Assembly (NCBI GenBank): GCA_029974875.1
Contig: JARKQP010000255.1
Location: 1 to 14,717 of the forward strand
DNA length: 14,717 nucleotides
Reading direction: 5' to 3'
Origin: Mobilitalea sp.
GTDB taxonomy: Bacteria; Bacillota_A; Clostridia; Lachnospirales; Lachnospiraceae
Part shown: positions 6,706 through 13,685 of the stretch, one piece after another
Numbering within the stretch: position 1 is the first letter of the stretch
Layout: the number at the start of each line of letters is the position of its first letter
Notes under the pieces: model-generated
The model's input: only the letters and a program-made list of their open reading frames with translations
Told to the model about the DNA's origin: nothing
Database searches by the model: none
Position numbers and translations under genes: made by a program

Positions 6706-7578
6706 ATGGATAATCAGGAATACCGGCATGAGCCTATATTAACAAATGAAGACATGGATATTGCCTTTGTTGTCCGCCATGATCCCAGAAGCTACGTAAC
6801 GAAGCATTGGCATGAATCCGTAGAGATTATTTACTTTCTGGAGGGGGACGCAGATTTTTTCATCGACCAGCGAATCATTTCTGCGCAGGCCGGACAGTGC
6901 ATGGTGGTCAATGCAAATGTGGTGCATTCCTCCAGGAACATGAATGGAAACCGGAGTATACTGCTCCAGATCCCCTTAAAGCTTCTGGAACGTCATCTTC
7001 CCGGTTCGGAAAAGGCCTTTTTTGAGGTACCCCTGCAGACAAGTGACGAAAGGGCCGGCAAAAGCCTTATGAAATTAAAAAGAATCATTCTGGGCATGAA
7101 GGAAACCCTGGATAAAAAGGAAGAAGGATATGCATTCCGTTTCCATAGCCTTGTCTATGAGCTTTTGTACCGGCTGTACCATGATTTTAGGAGTAACCGT
7201 GCAGCTACCAGTGAGGTATTGGATACCTATAAGGACAGGAGCCGGCTGGGGGAAATCATTGATTATACTGAGAGGCATTATGCCAGGGAAATTTCTCTTG
7301 CTGAGATTGCCGGGGTCATCTACCTGCAGCCGGAATACTTCTGCCGGTACTTTAAAAAGTGCATGGGGATCACTTACCTGGAATACCTAAATGAGATCAG
7401 GTTATCCCATATTTACCGGGACTTGACGGATACGGATCTGCCGCTATACCAGGTTCTGCGGCGTCACGGCTTTAAGAATTATAAGCTGTTTAGGAAGCTG
7501 TTTTACAACCGGTTCCAATGTACGCCCGGACAAATGAGGGAGCGCATCCATTCGGATGCAGTGGGGAAACCGGTATGA
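6706..7578 (+). CDS. AraC-family transcriptional regulator (cupin sensor domain)
   Basis: Regulator of 290 residues from the preferred start. The N-terminal half is a cupin-type sugar-sensing fold, with the metal/ligand-loop pattern HWHESVEI (34-41) and a Gly-rich turn AGQCMVVNANVVH (62-74). The C-terminal 100 residues hold two helix-turn-helix units (about 195-237, ISLAEIAG...YFCRYFKK, and 245-283, LPLYQVLRRHGFKNYKLFRKLF). This is the classic AraC/XylS arrangement. An upstream ATG at 6694 is in frame, but TGGAGG at 6695-6700 would lie inside the gene then; it is correctly placed for ATG 6706. The GH31 gene follows after 38 bases with no promoter or terminator seen, so this protein most likely controls that enzyme and itself in response to a xylose-containing sugar (inference). 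Confidence 0.9.
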   Translation: MDNQEYRHEPILTNEDMDIAFVVRHDPRSYVTKHWHESVEIIYFLEGDADFFIDQRIISAQAGQCMVVNANVVHSSRNMNGNRSILLQIPLKLLERHLPGSEKAFFEVPLQTSDERAGKSLMKLKRIILGMKETLDKKEEGYAFRFHSLVYELLYRLYHDFRSNRAATSEVLDTYKDRSRLGEIIDYTERHYAREISLAEIAGVIYLQPEYFCRYFKKCMGITYLEYLNEIRLSHIYRDLTDTDLPLYQVLRRHGFKNYKLFRKLFYNRFQCTPGQMRERIHSDAVGKPV

Positions 7579-7616
7579 CCATATCATGATTTATAAAGAT
7601 TAAGGAGGAGAATAGG

Positions 7617-9938
7617 ATGAGAGTTCAAAATGGTGCATGGTTACTGAAGGAAGGGCATGAGGTATTTAGCCCGGTCAGGATTCATGAAATTGAGAGGTCA
7701 AGGGAGGAGCTTGTAATTATCGCCCCCACGAGGCAGTTTGACGGAGCCGTACTCACGATTAGGATAACGGCACCGATGCCGGAGGTGATCCGGGTTCAGA
7801 CCTGCCACTATATGGGTGTGAAGGAAGACCGGATGACCAGGTTTGAGCTTAACCTTCCGGAGCCTTCCCCGCTGGAGCTAGAGGAGGATGAGAAGAGCCT
7901 GACCGTTTATAGCGGACAGCTGAGGCTGGTTATCGATAAGGAGAATTGGTCCATGCGCTATGAAAGGGACGGGGAGCTACTGACGAGAAGCGGGGCCAGG
8001 GATCTCTCCTATGTTAAAACAGATTGGAAGGGAACCTATTACAGCTACGATACGGAAAATTCCTATATGCGCCAGCAGCTGGGACTGTCGGTAGGGGAGC
8101 TGGTCTATGGCTTGGGGGAACGCTTTACACCCTTTGTTAAGAACGGCCAGTCCATCGATATCTGGAATGAGGACGGGGGAACAGGAACGGAGCAATCCTA
8201 TAAGAATATTCCTTTTTATTTGTCAAACCGGGGCTATGGGGTATTTGTTAACCATACGGAAAGGGTTTCCTTTGAAATTGGTTCGGAAGCCGTGACGAAG
8301 GCGTCCTTTAGTGTAGCGGGAGAAAGCCTGGATTATTTTCTGATTAACGGACCGACCATGAAGGAGGTGGTAATGAGGTATACGGACATTACAGGAAAGC
8401 CCGCACTACCTCCGGAATGGACCTTTGGGCTTTGGCTGTCCACCTCCTTTTTGACCGACTATGATGAGAAAACAGTCCTCAGCTTTATTGATGGGATGCA
8501 GGAGAGGGGTATTCCCTTGAAGGTATTCCATTTCGACTGCTTGTGGATGAAGATGTTCCACTGGACTGATTTTTGCTGGGACAACAATGTATTTCCGGAT
8601 CCTGCCGGGATGCTTAAGAAGATCCATGAGAAAGGAATCAAGGTGTGTGTATGGATCAATTCCTATGTGGGACAGCGGTCCGCCCTCTTTCAGGAGGGTA
8701 TGGAAAAAGGATATTTCTTAAAGCGTAAGAATGGTGATGTATGGCAATGGGATATGTGGCAGCCAGGGCTGGCCATCGTAGATTTTACGAATCCGGAGGC
8801 CTGCCGGTGGTATGGCGATAAGCTGAAGGAGTTGATGGATATGGGAGTTGATTGCTTCAAGACAGACTTCGGCGAGAGGATTCCTACGGATGTGGTTTAC
8901 CATAATGGGGCAGACCCGGAGAAAATGCACAATTTCTATTCCTATCTCTATAATAAGACCGTGTATGAGGTGATTGAAGCGAAGAAGGGCAGGGGGGAAG
9001 CGGTTCTTTTTGCACGCTCCGCCACCGCCGGAGGCCAGAAGTTCCCGGTTCATTGGGGAGGCGACTGTGCTGCCAATTATGAATCCATGGGAGAGAGCCT
9101 GAGGGGCGGATTATCCTTAACCAGCAGCGGTTTTGGTTTCTGGAGCCATGATATCGGGGGCTTTGAAGACACCTCCGCCCCGGATGTATACATGCGTTGG
9201 TCTGCCTTTGGCCTGCTCTCTACCCATAGCCGCCTCCATGGCAGCAGCTCCTACCGTGTACCCTGGAATTATGGGGAGGAGGCAGTGGATACCCTGCGGT
9301 TCTTCACAAGACTGAAGATGTCCTTAATGCCCTACATCTATGCCAATGCGGTAAAGACCTCCCTGACCGGCATTCCGATGATGCGCAGTATGGTTATGGA
9401 ATTTACGGAGGACTATAACTGCCACTATCTTGACCGTCAGTACATGTTCGGCGACAGCCTGTTGGTGGCTCCGATTTTCAACGAGAAGAGCATTGGGCGT
9501 TTCTACCTCCCGGAGGGAGTTTGGACGGATTACCTGACCGGGGAGAGGCTGTCCGGTGGAAAATGGTATGAGAAGACTTATGATTATCTGCACATGCCCA
9601 TATTTGCCAGGGAGAATTCCATTATTGCAAAGGGCAGCAGGGAGGATGTACCGGACTATGACTATGGGGAGCATGTGGAATTCCAGGCATATGAATTAAA
9701 GGGTCGGGCGGAATGCGTAGTTTATAAAGGGACGACGAAGGAAGCGCAGCTTACGGCAGCCGTGGAGGGTGATGCAATCAGCTTTGGGATTGAAGCAGGA
9801 AAGCCTTACACGATCCGCTTGGTAAATGCAAAGGTACACTCGGTTACAGGGGCAAAGGCAGAGGCTCAGGGGAATGATACGGTACTGACACCGGAGGAGG
9901 GAACTGCTGACAGGATTATTGTGAAATTAAGCAGATAG
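7617..9938 (+). CDS. yicI: Alpha-xylosidase, glycoside hydrolase family 31 (YicI type)
   Basis: Retaining exo-glycosidase of 773 residues (E. coli YicI: 772) that releases alpha-linked xylose, for example from isoprimeverose derived from xyloglucan. No signal peptide is seen, so it acts in the cytosol on imported oligosaccharides. An N-terminal beta-sandwich (1-250) precedes the (beta/alpha)8 barrel, then C-terminal beta domains. The nucleophile is Asp417 in FKTDFGERIP and the acid/base Asp483 in HWGGDC; these match E. coli Asp416 and Asp482 with a one-residue offset. Xylosidase-specific pocket residues are kept: Phe278, Cys308, Trp316 and Lys415. Leu309 replaces E. coli Phe308. The start has AAGGAGG at 7602-7608. 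No transporter gene accompanies it in this window. The alpha-xylosidase assignment is strong. Confidence 0.95.
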   Translation: MRVQNGAWLLKEGHEVFSPVRIHEIERSREELVIIAPTRQFDGAVLTIRITAPMPEVIRVQTCHYMGVKEDRMTRFELNLPEPSPLELEEDEKSLTVYSGQLRLVIDKENWSMRYERDGELLTRSGARDLSYVKTDWKGTYYSYDTENSYMRQQLGLSVGELVYGLGERFTPFVKNGQSIDIWNEDGGTGTEQSYKNIPFYLSNRGYGVFVNHTERVSFEIGSEAVTKASFSVAGESLDYFLINGPTMKEVVMRYTDITGKPALPPEWTFGLWLSTSFLTDYDEKTVLSFIDGMQERGIPLKVFHFDCLWMKMFHWTDFCWDNNVFPDPAGMLKKIHEKGIKVCVWINSYVGQRSALFQEGMEKGYFLKRKNGDVWQWDMWQPGLAIVDFTNPEACRWYGDKLKELMDMGVDCFKTDFGERIPTDVVYHNGADPEKMHNFYSYLYNKTVYEVIEAKKGRGEAVLFARSATAGGQKFPVHWGGDCAANYESMGESLRGGLSLTSSGFGFWSHDIGGFEDTSAPDVYMRWSAFGLLSTHSRLHGSSSYRVPWNYGEEAVDTLRFFTRLKMSLMPYIYANAVKTSLTGIPMMRSMVMEFTEDYNCHYLDRQYMFGDSLLVAPIFNEKSIGRFYLPEGVWTDYLTGERLSGGKWYEKTYDYLHMPIFARENSIIAKGSREDVPDYDYGEHVEFQAYELKGRAECVVYKGTTKEAQLTAAVEGDAISFGIEAGKPYTIRLVNAKVHSVTGAKAEAQGNDTVLTPEEGTADRIIVKLSR

Positions 9939-9989
9939 GCAGGAGATTTTTCATAGCTTTTCAAGCTTTTGGACGAATAAAAATAAAAA

Positions 9990-10029
9990 CAGATGACGGA
10001 CTTCATAATGAAGTTTGTCATCTGCTTTT
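9990..10029. terminator. Bidirectional terminator between the convergent GH31 and M56 genes
   Basis: CAGATGACGGACTT (from 9990) pairs with AAGTTTGTCATCTG (to 10024) including two G-U pairs. A short T run follows on the right (10026-10029), and A-rich sequence on the left (9976-9989) serves as a T run for the minus strand. It ends both the alpha-xylosidase unit and the BlaI-M56 operon. Confidence 0.85.
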
Positions 10030-10035
10030 ATATAC

Positions 10036-12396
10036 TCATTTAAACGCCTGGTCTGTAAACCTCACGCTGCCTGCCAGCGCCATAGCCTCATCATACGTAA
10101 AATATTTAGCATTTAAGAAAATGCAATAAGCAGTATGCCCGCCTTCCCTGGCAAAATAGATCTCATACATTGTACCGGTCTGCTCCACGGTAGAGATGGG
10201 ATTGCCTTCCTTCTCTGCAGCATCAAGCTCAGAGGACGTATACAGGTCATGCTGGACCTTGACTAATACGGCCTGCTCTGAAAGCCCCTTAAGGATGACA
10301 GGCTTATCAAGGACTTCCGTATGATTGTTCTGGAGGGTGCCATCTACCAGCCCTCCATCCTTAAAGCTTACATAAGGGGAAGGGGAATCCGAGGGTAGGA
10401 GCAGGACACCGCCTGGGGCATACCATTCAATGGGAATATGCCATTCAATTGGAGCCTGCTTTGTCTCCGCCGGCATTTCTCCGCCCAGGAGGAATAAGTT
10501 ACCGCCGGCATTTCCCAAGGTGGCATAGAAACCGCTGTTAACCATAGATGCAGGTAGTTGGTAGGTCAGATAGCTGCCCATGTCAACTTTTGTATTCAGG
10601 AAGCTCGCAAGATCCGTATCTGTGCGGTATTTGGGATCTGCCGAGTATAGGAGGAGTGATGCCATATCGGACTGCCTTGTTAAATTAATCAGGTCAATGC
10701 TTTGGTCTGCCTTCAGGTAGGATATCTGAAGCTTGTAAAGATCAGCGCCATAGGTCAGTTCAAAGGTGAGGTAGGAATTATAGGAATTGGGATCCCCGGT
10801 GCCCTCCATAGCGGCATTGCCATAGGCCTTCCAATCCTTCAGTGTCAGGCTGCCCCAGTCCCGTTGTCCCAGAAGGTCATTCATGACTAGATATTTGCCG
10901 TCCTGGGGGAAACCATCCTCGTTATCTGTCACATTGAAAGCTGATGCCAGGGCTGTACCAAAGCCGCGGTTATCCATAAAATCAATTAGCTCCTGAACCT
11001 TGGGGGCGGATTCTCCGTAGCCTTTAATATCGTCAATGCCGAGGAGCTTCAGGTTCCTGGAATCCCAGTAGACAGTGATCCGCACTGGCTCACCGGCCTC
11101 CGTATACGGGTAGCTCCATTGGATCTCGTCGGCATTCCCGATAAGGGCCAATAATAAGGTTGCATAGCGGATCATTCCGTTATCAAAATCATCCCGGTCA
11201 TAGACCTCGTGATCAAAGTTCATTCTCAGGACATAAGGCCTTTCTGAGGTCTCCAGTTCAAGGGTAAAGTTTCCAAGCTGTTCCCCGATACCGAGGGTTC
11301 TCAGTAATTTTCCATTGGCGGAAGGGTTTCCGATATAGGCATTTTTTACTGCATACAGCTGGCTGGCAAGGTCTGAGGTACCGGAATCGTCCACAGCCTC
11401 TGCTTCCTTCTTTGTATCAGGCTGGGCTGATTTTGCCGCCGGGTTTGCAATGCAGGTCACTACAGTGACAAGACAGATGATGGTAATTATTATGGTAACC
11501 CATAGCTTGGTTTTTTTGTAATTTAGTATATTTTTAATCCTGCTTTTTATGCTGATTTCACCAAAGGCCAAGGGGCTGACCCTGGGAAGCCTGTGGTTTG
11601 TGGCAAAGGCCAATAAGGACATGCTGTAATTTTTCTTGACGGACACACCCATATCCTTAATTACCTTCTCATCGCAGCTCATTTCCATGTCCTTGCACAT
11701 ACAAAGATATGCCAGCCAGACCAGGGGGTTATACCAGTACACCGTTGCCAGCAGGAAGGAAAATGGCTTTACCAGGTAATCAAAGCGCCTGATATGGTAC
11801 TTCTCATGCAGCAGGACATAGCTTAATTCCGGCTCCTCCATATGGAAGGGAATATAGATCCTGGGCTTTCGGATGCCCATGACAAAGGGGGAGGAGATGG
11901 CATCGCTCTGGTAAACATTATCCTTCAGCCGGACTGCATTATTGATACGGCGGCCCAATCTGAAATAGGAAATGGTGCTATAGGTGAAAATCAGGACCAT
12001 ACCGGCAATCCATAGCAAGGCTGCCGCCGACAGGAGGATCTGCATGGGGGACAGGGAGGTTGCAGGTGCGGAGATGTACTGGGCTTGCTTATTAATAGTG
12101 TTGACCGCATAGGTTATAGCTGCGCTGTTTGAGGTTATATCGCCCGCATTTGATGAAACATAGTTAAGTGTCCCGTCGGTCCCATTTTTCGCGCTGGTCA
12201 AATTGAAGATGCTTACAGCGGAAGAAAAGGAAACGGGGCAGACCAGGCGGAAGCCGGCAATGGCCCATAGGCCGTAGGAAAATACCTTTGGAGCCCTTTT
12301 GATGCAAAGCCGGATGAGCAGGACAGCGAGAATGACATAGCCCGCCGTAATACCCATATTGAGCATATGGAGAAAAATATCCTGCAGTAGTTCCAT
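10036..12396 (-). CDS. M56-family (BlaR1/MecR1-like) membrane metallopeptidase with large extracytoplasmic C-terminal region
   Basis: Predicted integral membrane sensor-protease of 786 residues, likely controlling its BlaI-type partner by induced proteolysis. Hydrophobic segments lie near 15-32, 42-56, 119-140, 212-230 and 298-317. The zinc protease site HEKYH is at 197-201, and the further conserved ExxCDE lies at 238-243, both facing the cytosol in this family. After the last membrane segment come about 470 extracytoplasmic residues. The first part (about 348-445, starting YAVKNAYIGN) resembles the DUF4825 domain; the remainder is not recognised. I see no SxxK plus KTG penicillin-binding motif set, so it is probably not a beta-lactam receptor of BlaR1 type and its signal is unknown. 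TAAGGAGG precedes ATG 12396, one base after the stop of the repressor gene, so the pair is coupled. Confidence 0.88.
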   Translation of the reverse strand: MELLQDIFLHMLNMGITAGYVILAVLLIRLCIKRAPKVFSYGLWAIAGFRLVCPVSFSSAVSIFNLTSAKNGTDGTLNYVSSNAGDITSNSAAITYAVNTINKQAQYISAPATSLSPMQILLSAAALLWIAGMVLIFTYSTISYFRLGRRINNAVRLKDNVYQSDAISSPFVMGIRKPRIYIPFHMEEPELSYVLLHEKYHIRRFDYLVKPFSFLLATVYWYNPLVWLAYLCMCKDMEMSCDEKVIKDMGVSVKKNYSMSLLAFATNHRLPRVSPLAFGEISIKSRIKNILNYKKTKLWVTIIITIICLVTVVTCIANPAAKSAQPDTKKEAEAVDDSGTSDLASQLYAVKNAYIGNPSANGKLLRTLGIGEQLGNFTLELETSERPYVLRMNFDHEVYDRDDFDNGMIRYATLLLALIGNADEIQWSYPYTEAGEPVRITVYWDSRNLKLLGIDDIKGYGESAPKVQELIDFMDNRGFGTALASAFNVTDNEDGFPQDGKYLVMNDLLGQRDWGSLTLKDWKAYGNAAMEGTGDPNSYNSYLTFELTYGADLYKLQISYLKADQSIDLINLTRQSDMASLLLYSADPKYRTDTDLASFLNTKVDMGSYLTYQLPASMVNSGFYATLGNAGGNLFLLGGEMPAETKQAPIEWHIPIEWYAPGGVLLLPSDSPSPYVSFKDGGLVDGTLQNNHTEVLDKPVILKGLSEQAVLVKVQHDLYTSSELDAAEKEGNPISTVEQTGTMYEIYFAREGGHTAYCIFLNAKYFTYDEAMALAGSVRFTDQAFK

Positions 12397-12397
12397 G

Positions 12398-12766
12398 TCA
12401 CGCCTCCTTATGGGAATCGATCAGCCGTTTCAGTTCCTCAGCTTCCGTGCTCGTAATTTTCTTTCCGCTTCCTCCGAGAAAGGCGGTCAGAAATTGGGGA
12501 AGGGAGCCTGCAAAGGTACGCTCCAGGAAGTAATCCGTCTCCAGGGCCTGGACCTTCTCCTTTGGGATAAGGATGGAGACAGTCGCATTCTCATTGCGGA
12601 TGAAACCTTTCTCACTTAATTTTTTGATCGTAGTATAGGTAGTCGACTTCTTCCACCCTAATTCCTCCCGGCAAAGCTCTACCAGCCTGCCGGAGCCGAC
12701 GGGAGCATTGTCCCAAACAATCAGCATGAAACGGTAGTCGCTGTCACATAATTTATGGATTTCCAA
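12398..12766 (-). CDS. BlaI/MecI/CopY-family transcriptional repressor
   Basis: Winged-helix repressor of 122 residues, normal family length. The N-terminal DNA-binding domain (about 5-75) contains the family signature SDYRFMLIVWDNAP and the recognition-helix region STTYTTIKKLSEKGFI (41-56). The C-terminal helices form the dimer domain and contain the region cut by the partner protease in known systems. The start is TTG at 12766; AAGGAGG (12774-12780 on the plus strand) is seven bases upstream, and no ATG in this frame fits as well. It is the first gene of a two-gene operon with the M56 peptidase and has a strong promoter overlapped by dyads likely to be its own operators. Confidence 0.93.
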   Translation of the reverse strand: MEIHKLCDSDYRFMLIVWDNAPVGSGRLVELCREELGWKKSTTYTTIKKLSEKGFIRNENATVSILIPKEKVQALETDYFLERTFAGSLPQFLTAFLGGSGKKITSTEAEELKRLIDSHKEA

Positions 12767-12796
12767 TGATAAACCTCCTTTTGGGGTAATAAGTAT

Positions 12797-12844
12797 TTTG
12801 GGGTCTGGTTTTGGGTCTGATTTTAGGTCTGATTTTAGGTCTAT
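12797..12844. repeat. Four 12-bp tandem repeats carrying GGTCT half-sites in the repressor leader
   Basis: Units of exactly 12 bases (consensus TTTTAGGTCTGA) begin at 12797, 12809, 12821 and 12833. GGTCT occurs at 12802, 12814, 12826 and 12838. The last copy is also the left arm of the adjoining dyad. The repeats lie downstream of the blaI promoter, in the transcribed leader. They could be extra repressor half-sites extending the operator. Confidence 0.75.
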
Positions 12845-12882
12845 AATTATCGACCTAAATTAAGTCTATAACAATAGACCTA
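12836..12882. promoter_or_regulatory. Two 22-bp dyads, likely operators of the BlaI-type repressor
   Basis: Dyad 1 (12836-12857) has arms TAGGTC/GACCTA and one mismatched inner pair. Dyad 2 (12861-12882) has core arms GTCTAT/ATAGAC and flanking TA/TA. Both fit the consensus TAGGTCTAT-N4-ATAGACCTA, with centres 25 bases apart. Dyad 2 covers the spacer and -10 of the promoter, the position expected for repression. Binding by the adjacent BlaI-type protein is inferred from location. Confidence 0.7.
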
Positions 12883-12891
12883 ATTTGTCAA
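12863..12891 (-). promoter_or_regulatory. Sigma-70-type promoter of the BlaI-M56 operon
   Basis: On the minus strand a perfect TTGACA (12886-12891) is followed after 17 bases by TAGACT (12863-12868). Transcription would begin around 12855, inside dyad 1, and the leader includes the 12-bp repeats. Confidence 0.75.
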
Positions 12892-12962
12892 CTGGAGGAT
12901 GGAATAATTCTCTTGGAAGTTACGGCCATTTTTACTTCGGAATATCTTCATTACACCTTCGA

Positions 12963-13118
12963 ATATGGCAGCTAATATAGTAGCCAGTATGACAATGAAT
13001 ATAATGGAGATATGGCAACTAGCATAGTGGCCAAGATGGCAGCGAATATGATGGCTAATATGGCAACGAACATAATAGCTAATATGGCAACGAACATAAT
13101 AGCTGATATAATGGGCAT
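12963..13118. repeat. 24-bp minisatellite between divergent promoters
   Basis: Six imperfect tandem copies of a 24-base unit (consensus ATATGGCAACGAACATAATAGCTA) start at 12963, 12987, 13010, 13034, 13058 and 13082, with a partial seventh from 13106. Copies 5 and 6 differ by one base; copy 2 is 23 bases. On the plus strand it reads as an octapeptide repeat of MATNIIAN type, interrupted by the missing base in copy 2 (frames 12965-13027 and 13012-13125). On the minus strand it reads YYVRCHIS. Neither frame has a ribosome binding site I would trust, so I do not call a gene. The flank 12892-12962 holds nothing recognisable. Confidence 0.85.
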
Positions 13119-13142
13119 ACAATGACCCATGGACGGAAACTC

Positions 13143-13171
13143 TTGCAAATTACCCAGGATACCGTTATGAT
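13143..13171 (+). promoter_or_regulatory. Sigma-70-type promoter for the SnoaL-like gene and LysR gene
   Basis: TTGCAA (13143-13148), a 17-base spacer, then TATGAT (13166-13171). The predicted leader to ATG 13262 is about 85 bases; nothing else is recognised in it apart from the AAAGGAG ribosome binding site at 13245-13251. Confidence 0.6.
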
Positions 13172-13261
13172 TTGTATATATGGAAGGTAATTGGAGGACG
13201 GCTTAATTTAGCTATGGGTCTTACAATTATCCATGCAAATAAACAAAGGAGATCTTAGGAC

Positions 13262-13630
13262 ATGTCAAATAAGGAATTAATTTTGAAATTTTATGATGAG
13301 GTATTTAATAATTGGGATTTATCCAACCTGGACGAATATATGCTGGATTCCTACAAGCAGCACAATCCCACTGTTCCGGACGGTAAGGCCGGTTTTTTGA
13401 AATTCGCTGAAAAATTCCTCTCCATGAAGCCAAAGATGGAGATCCACCATATCGTCTGCGAGGGGGATCTGGTAGTCGTATTTTTCAAATGCACCATGGG
13501 TGTAAATGGAATGGAGAATAAGGTCTTTGATATGTACCGTATTGAAAATGGTAAGCTGGCAGAGCATTGGGACTGTGTACAGCATGATATTGGAAGCATG
13601 GAAGACATAAATGGAAATGGGCAGTTTTAA
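13262..13630 (+). CDS. SnoaL-like / NTF2-fold protein
   Basis: Soluble protein of 122 residues with the pattern of small SnoaL-like polyketide-cyclase-fold proteins. These show an N-terminal helix LILKFYDEVFNNWDLSNLDEY, then YKQHNP, an FLKFAEKFL helix, and beta strands rich in His and Asp (MEIHHIVCEGDLVVVFFKC, FDMYRIENGKLAEHWDCVQ). The motif ...KLAEHWD near the end is common to the family and supplies polar pocket residues. Members include cyclases, isomerases, dehydratases and many uncharacterised proteins, so no reaction can be stated. AAAGGAG lies ten bases before the ATG. A LysR-type regulator follows after 55 bases in the same direction with no terminator between. Confidence 0.82.
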   Translation: MSNKELILKFYDEVFNNWDLSNLDEYMLDSYKQHNPTVPDGKAGFLKFAEKFLSMKPKMEIHHIVCEGDLVVVFFKCTMGVNGMENKVFDMYRIENGKLAEHWDCVQHDIGSMEDINGNGQF

Positions 13631-13685
13631 GGTTGCATAACAAAGCAGCAGTATGGCAGTAGCAGAGGCTTAAGAAGGCTATGGT

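Noticed and set aside
10036..12396. Direct assignment as the beta-lactam sensor blaR1 or mecR1
   Set aside because: No penicillin-binding motif set is visible in the outer region and no beta-lactamase gene is nearby; only the M56 protease half is shared.
12963..13118. CRISPR array
   Set aside because: The 24-bp units are contiguous with no unique spacers, and no cas gene is present.
12880..13122. 80-residue minus-strand reading frame across the 24-bp repeats
   Set aside because: It arises from the tandem repeat, has no ribosome binding site, and runs into the blaI promoter.
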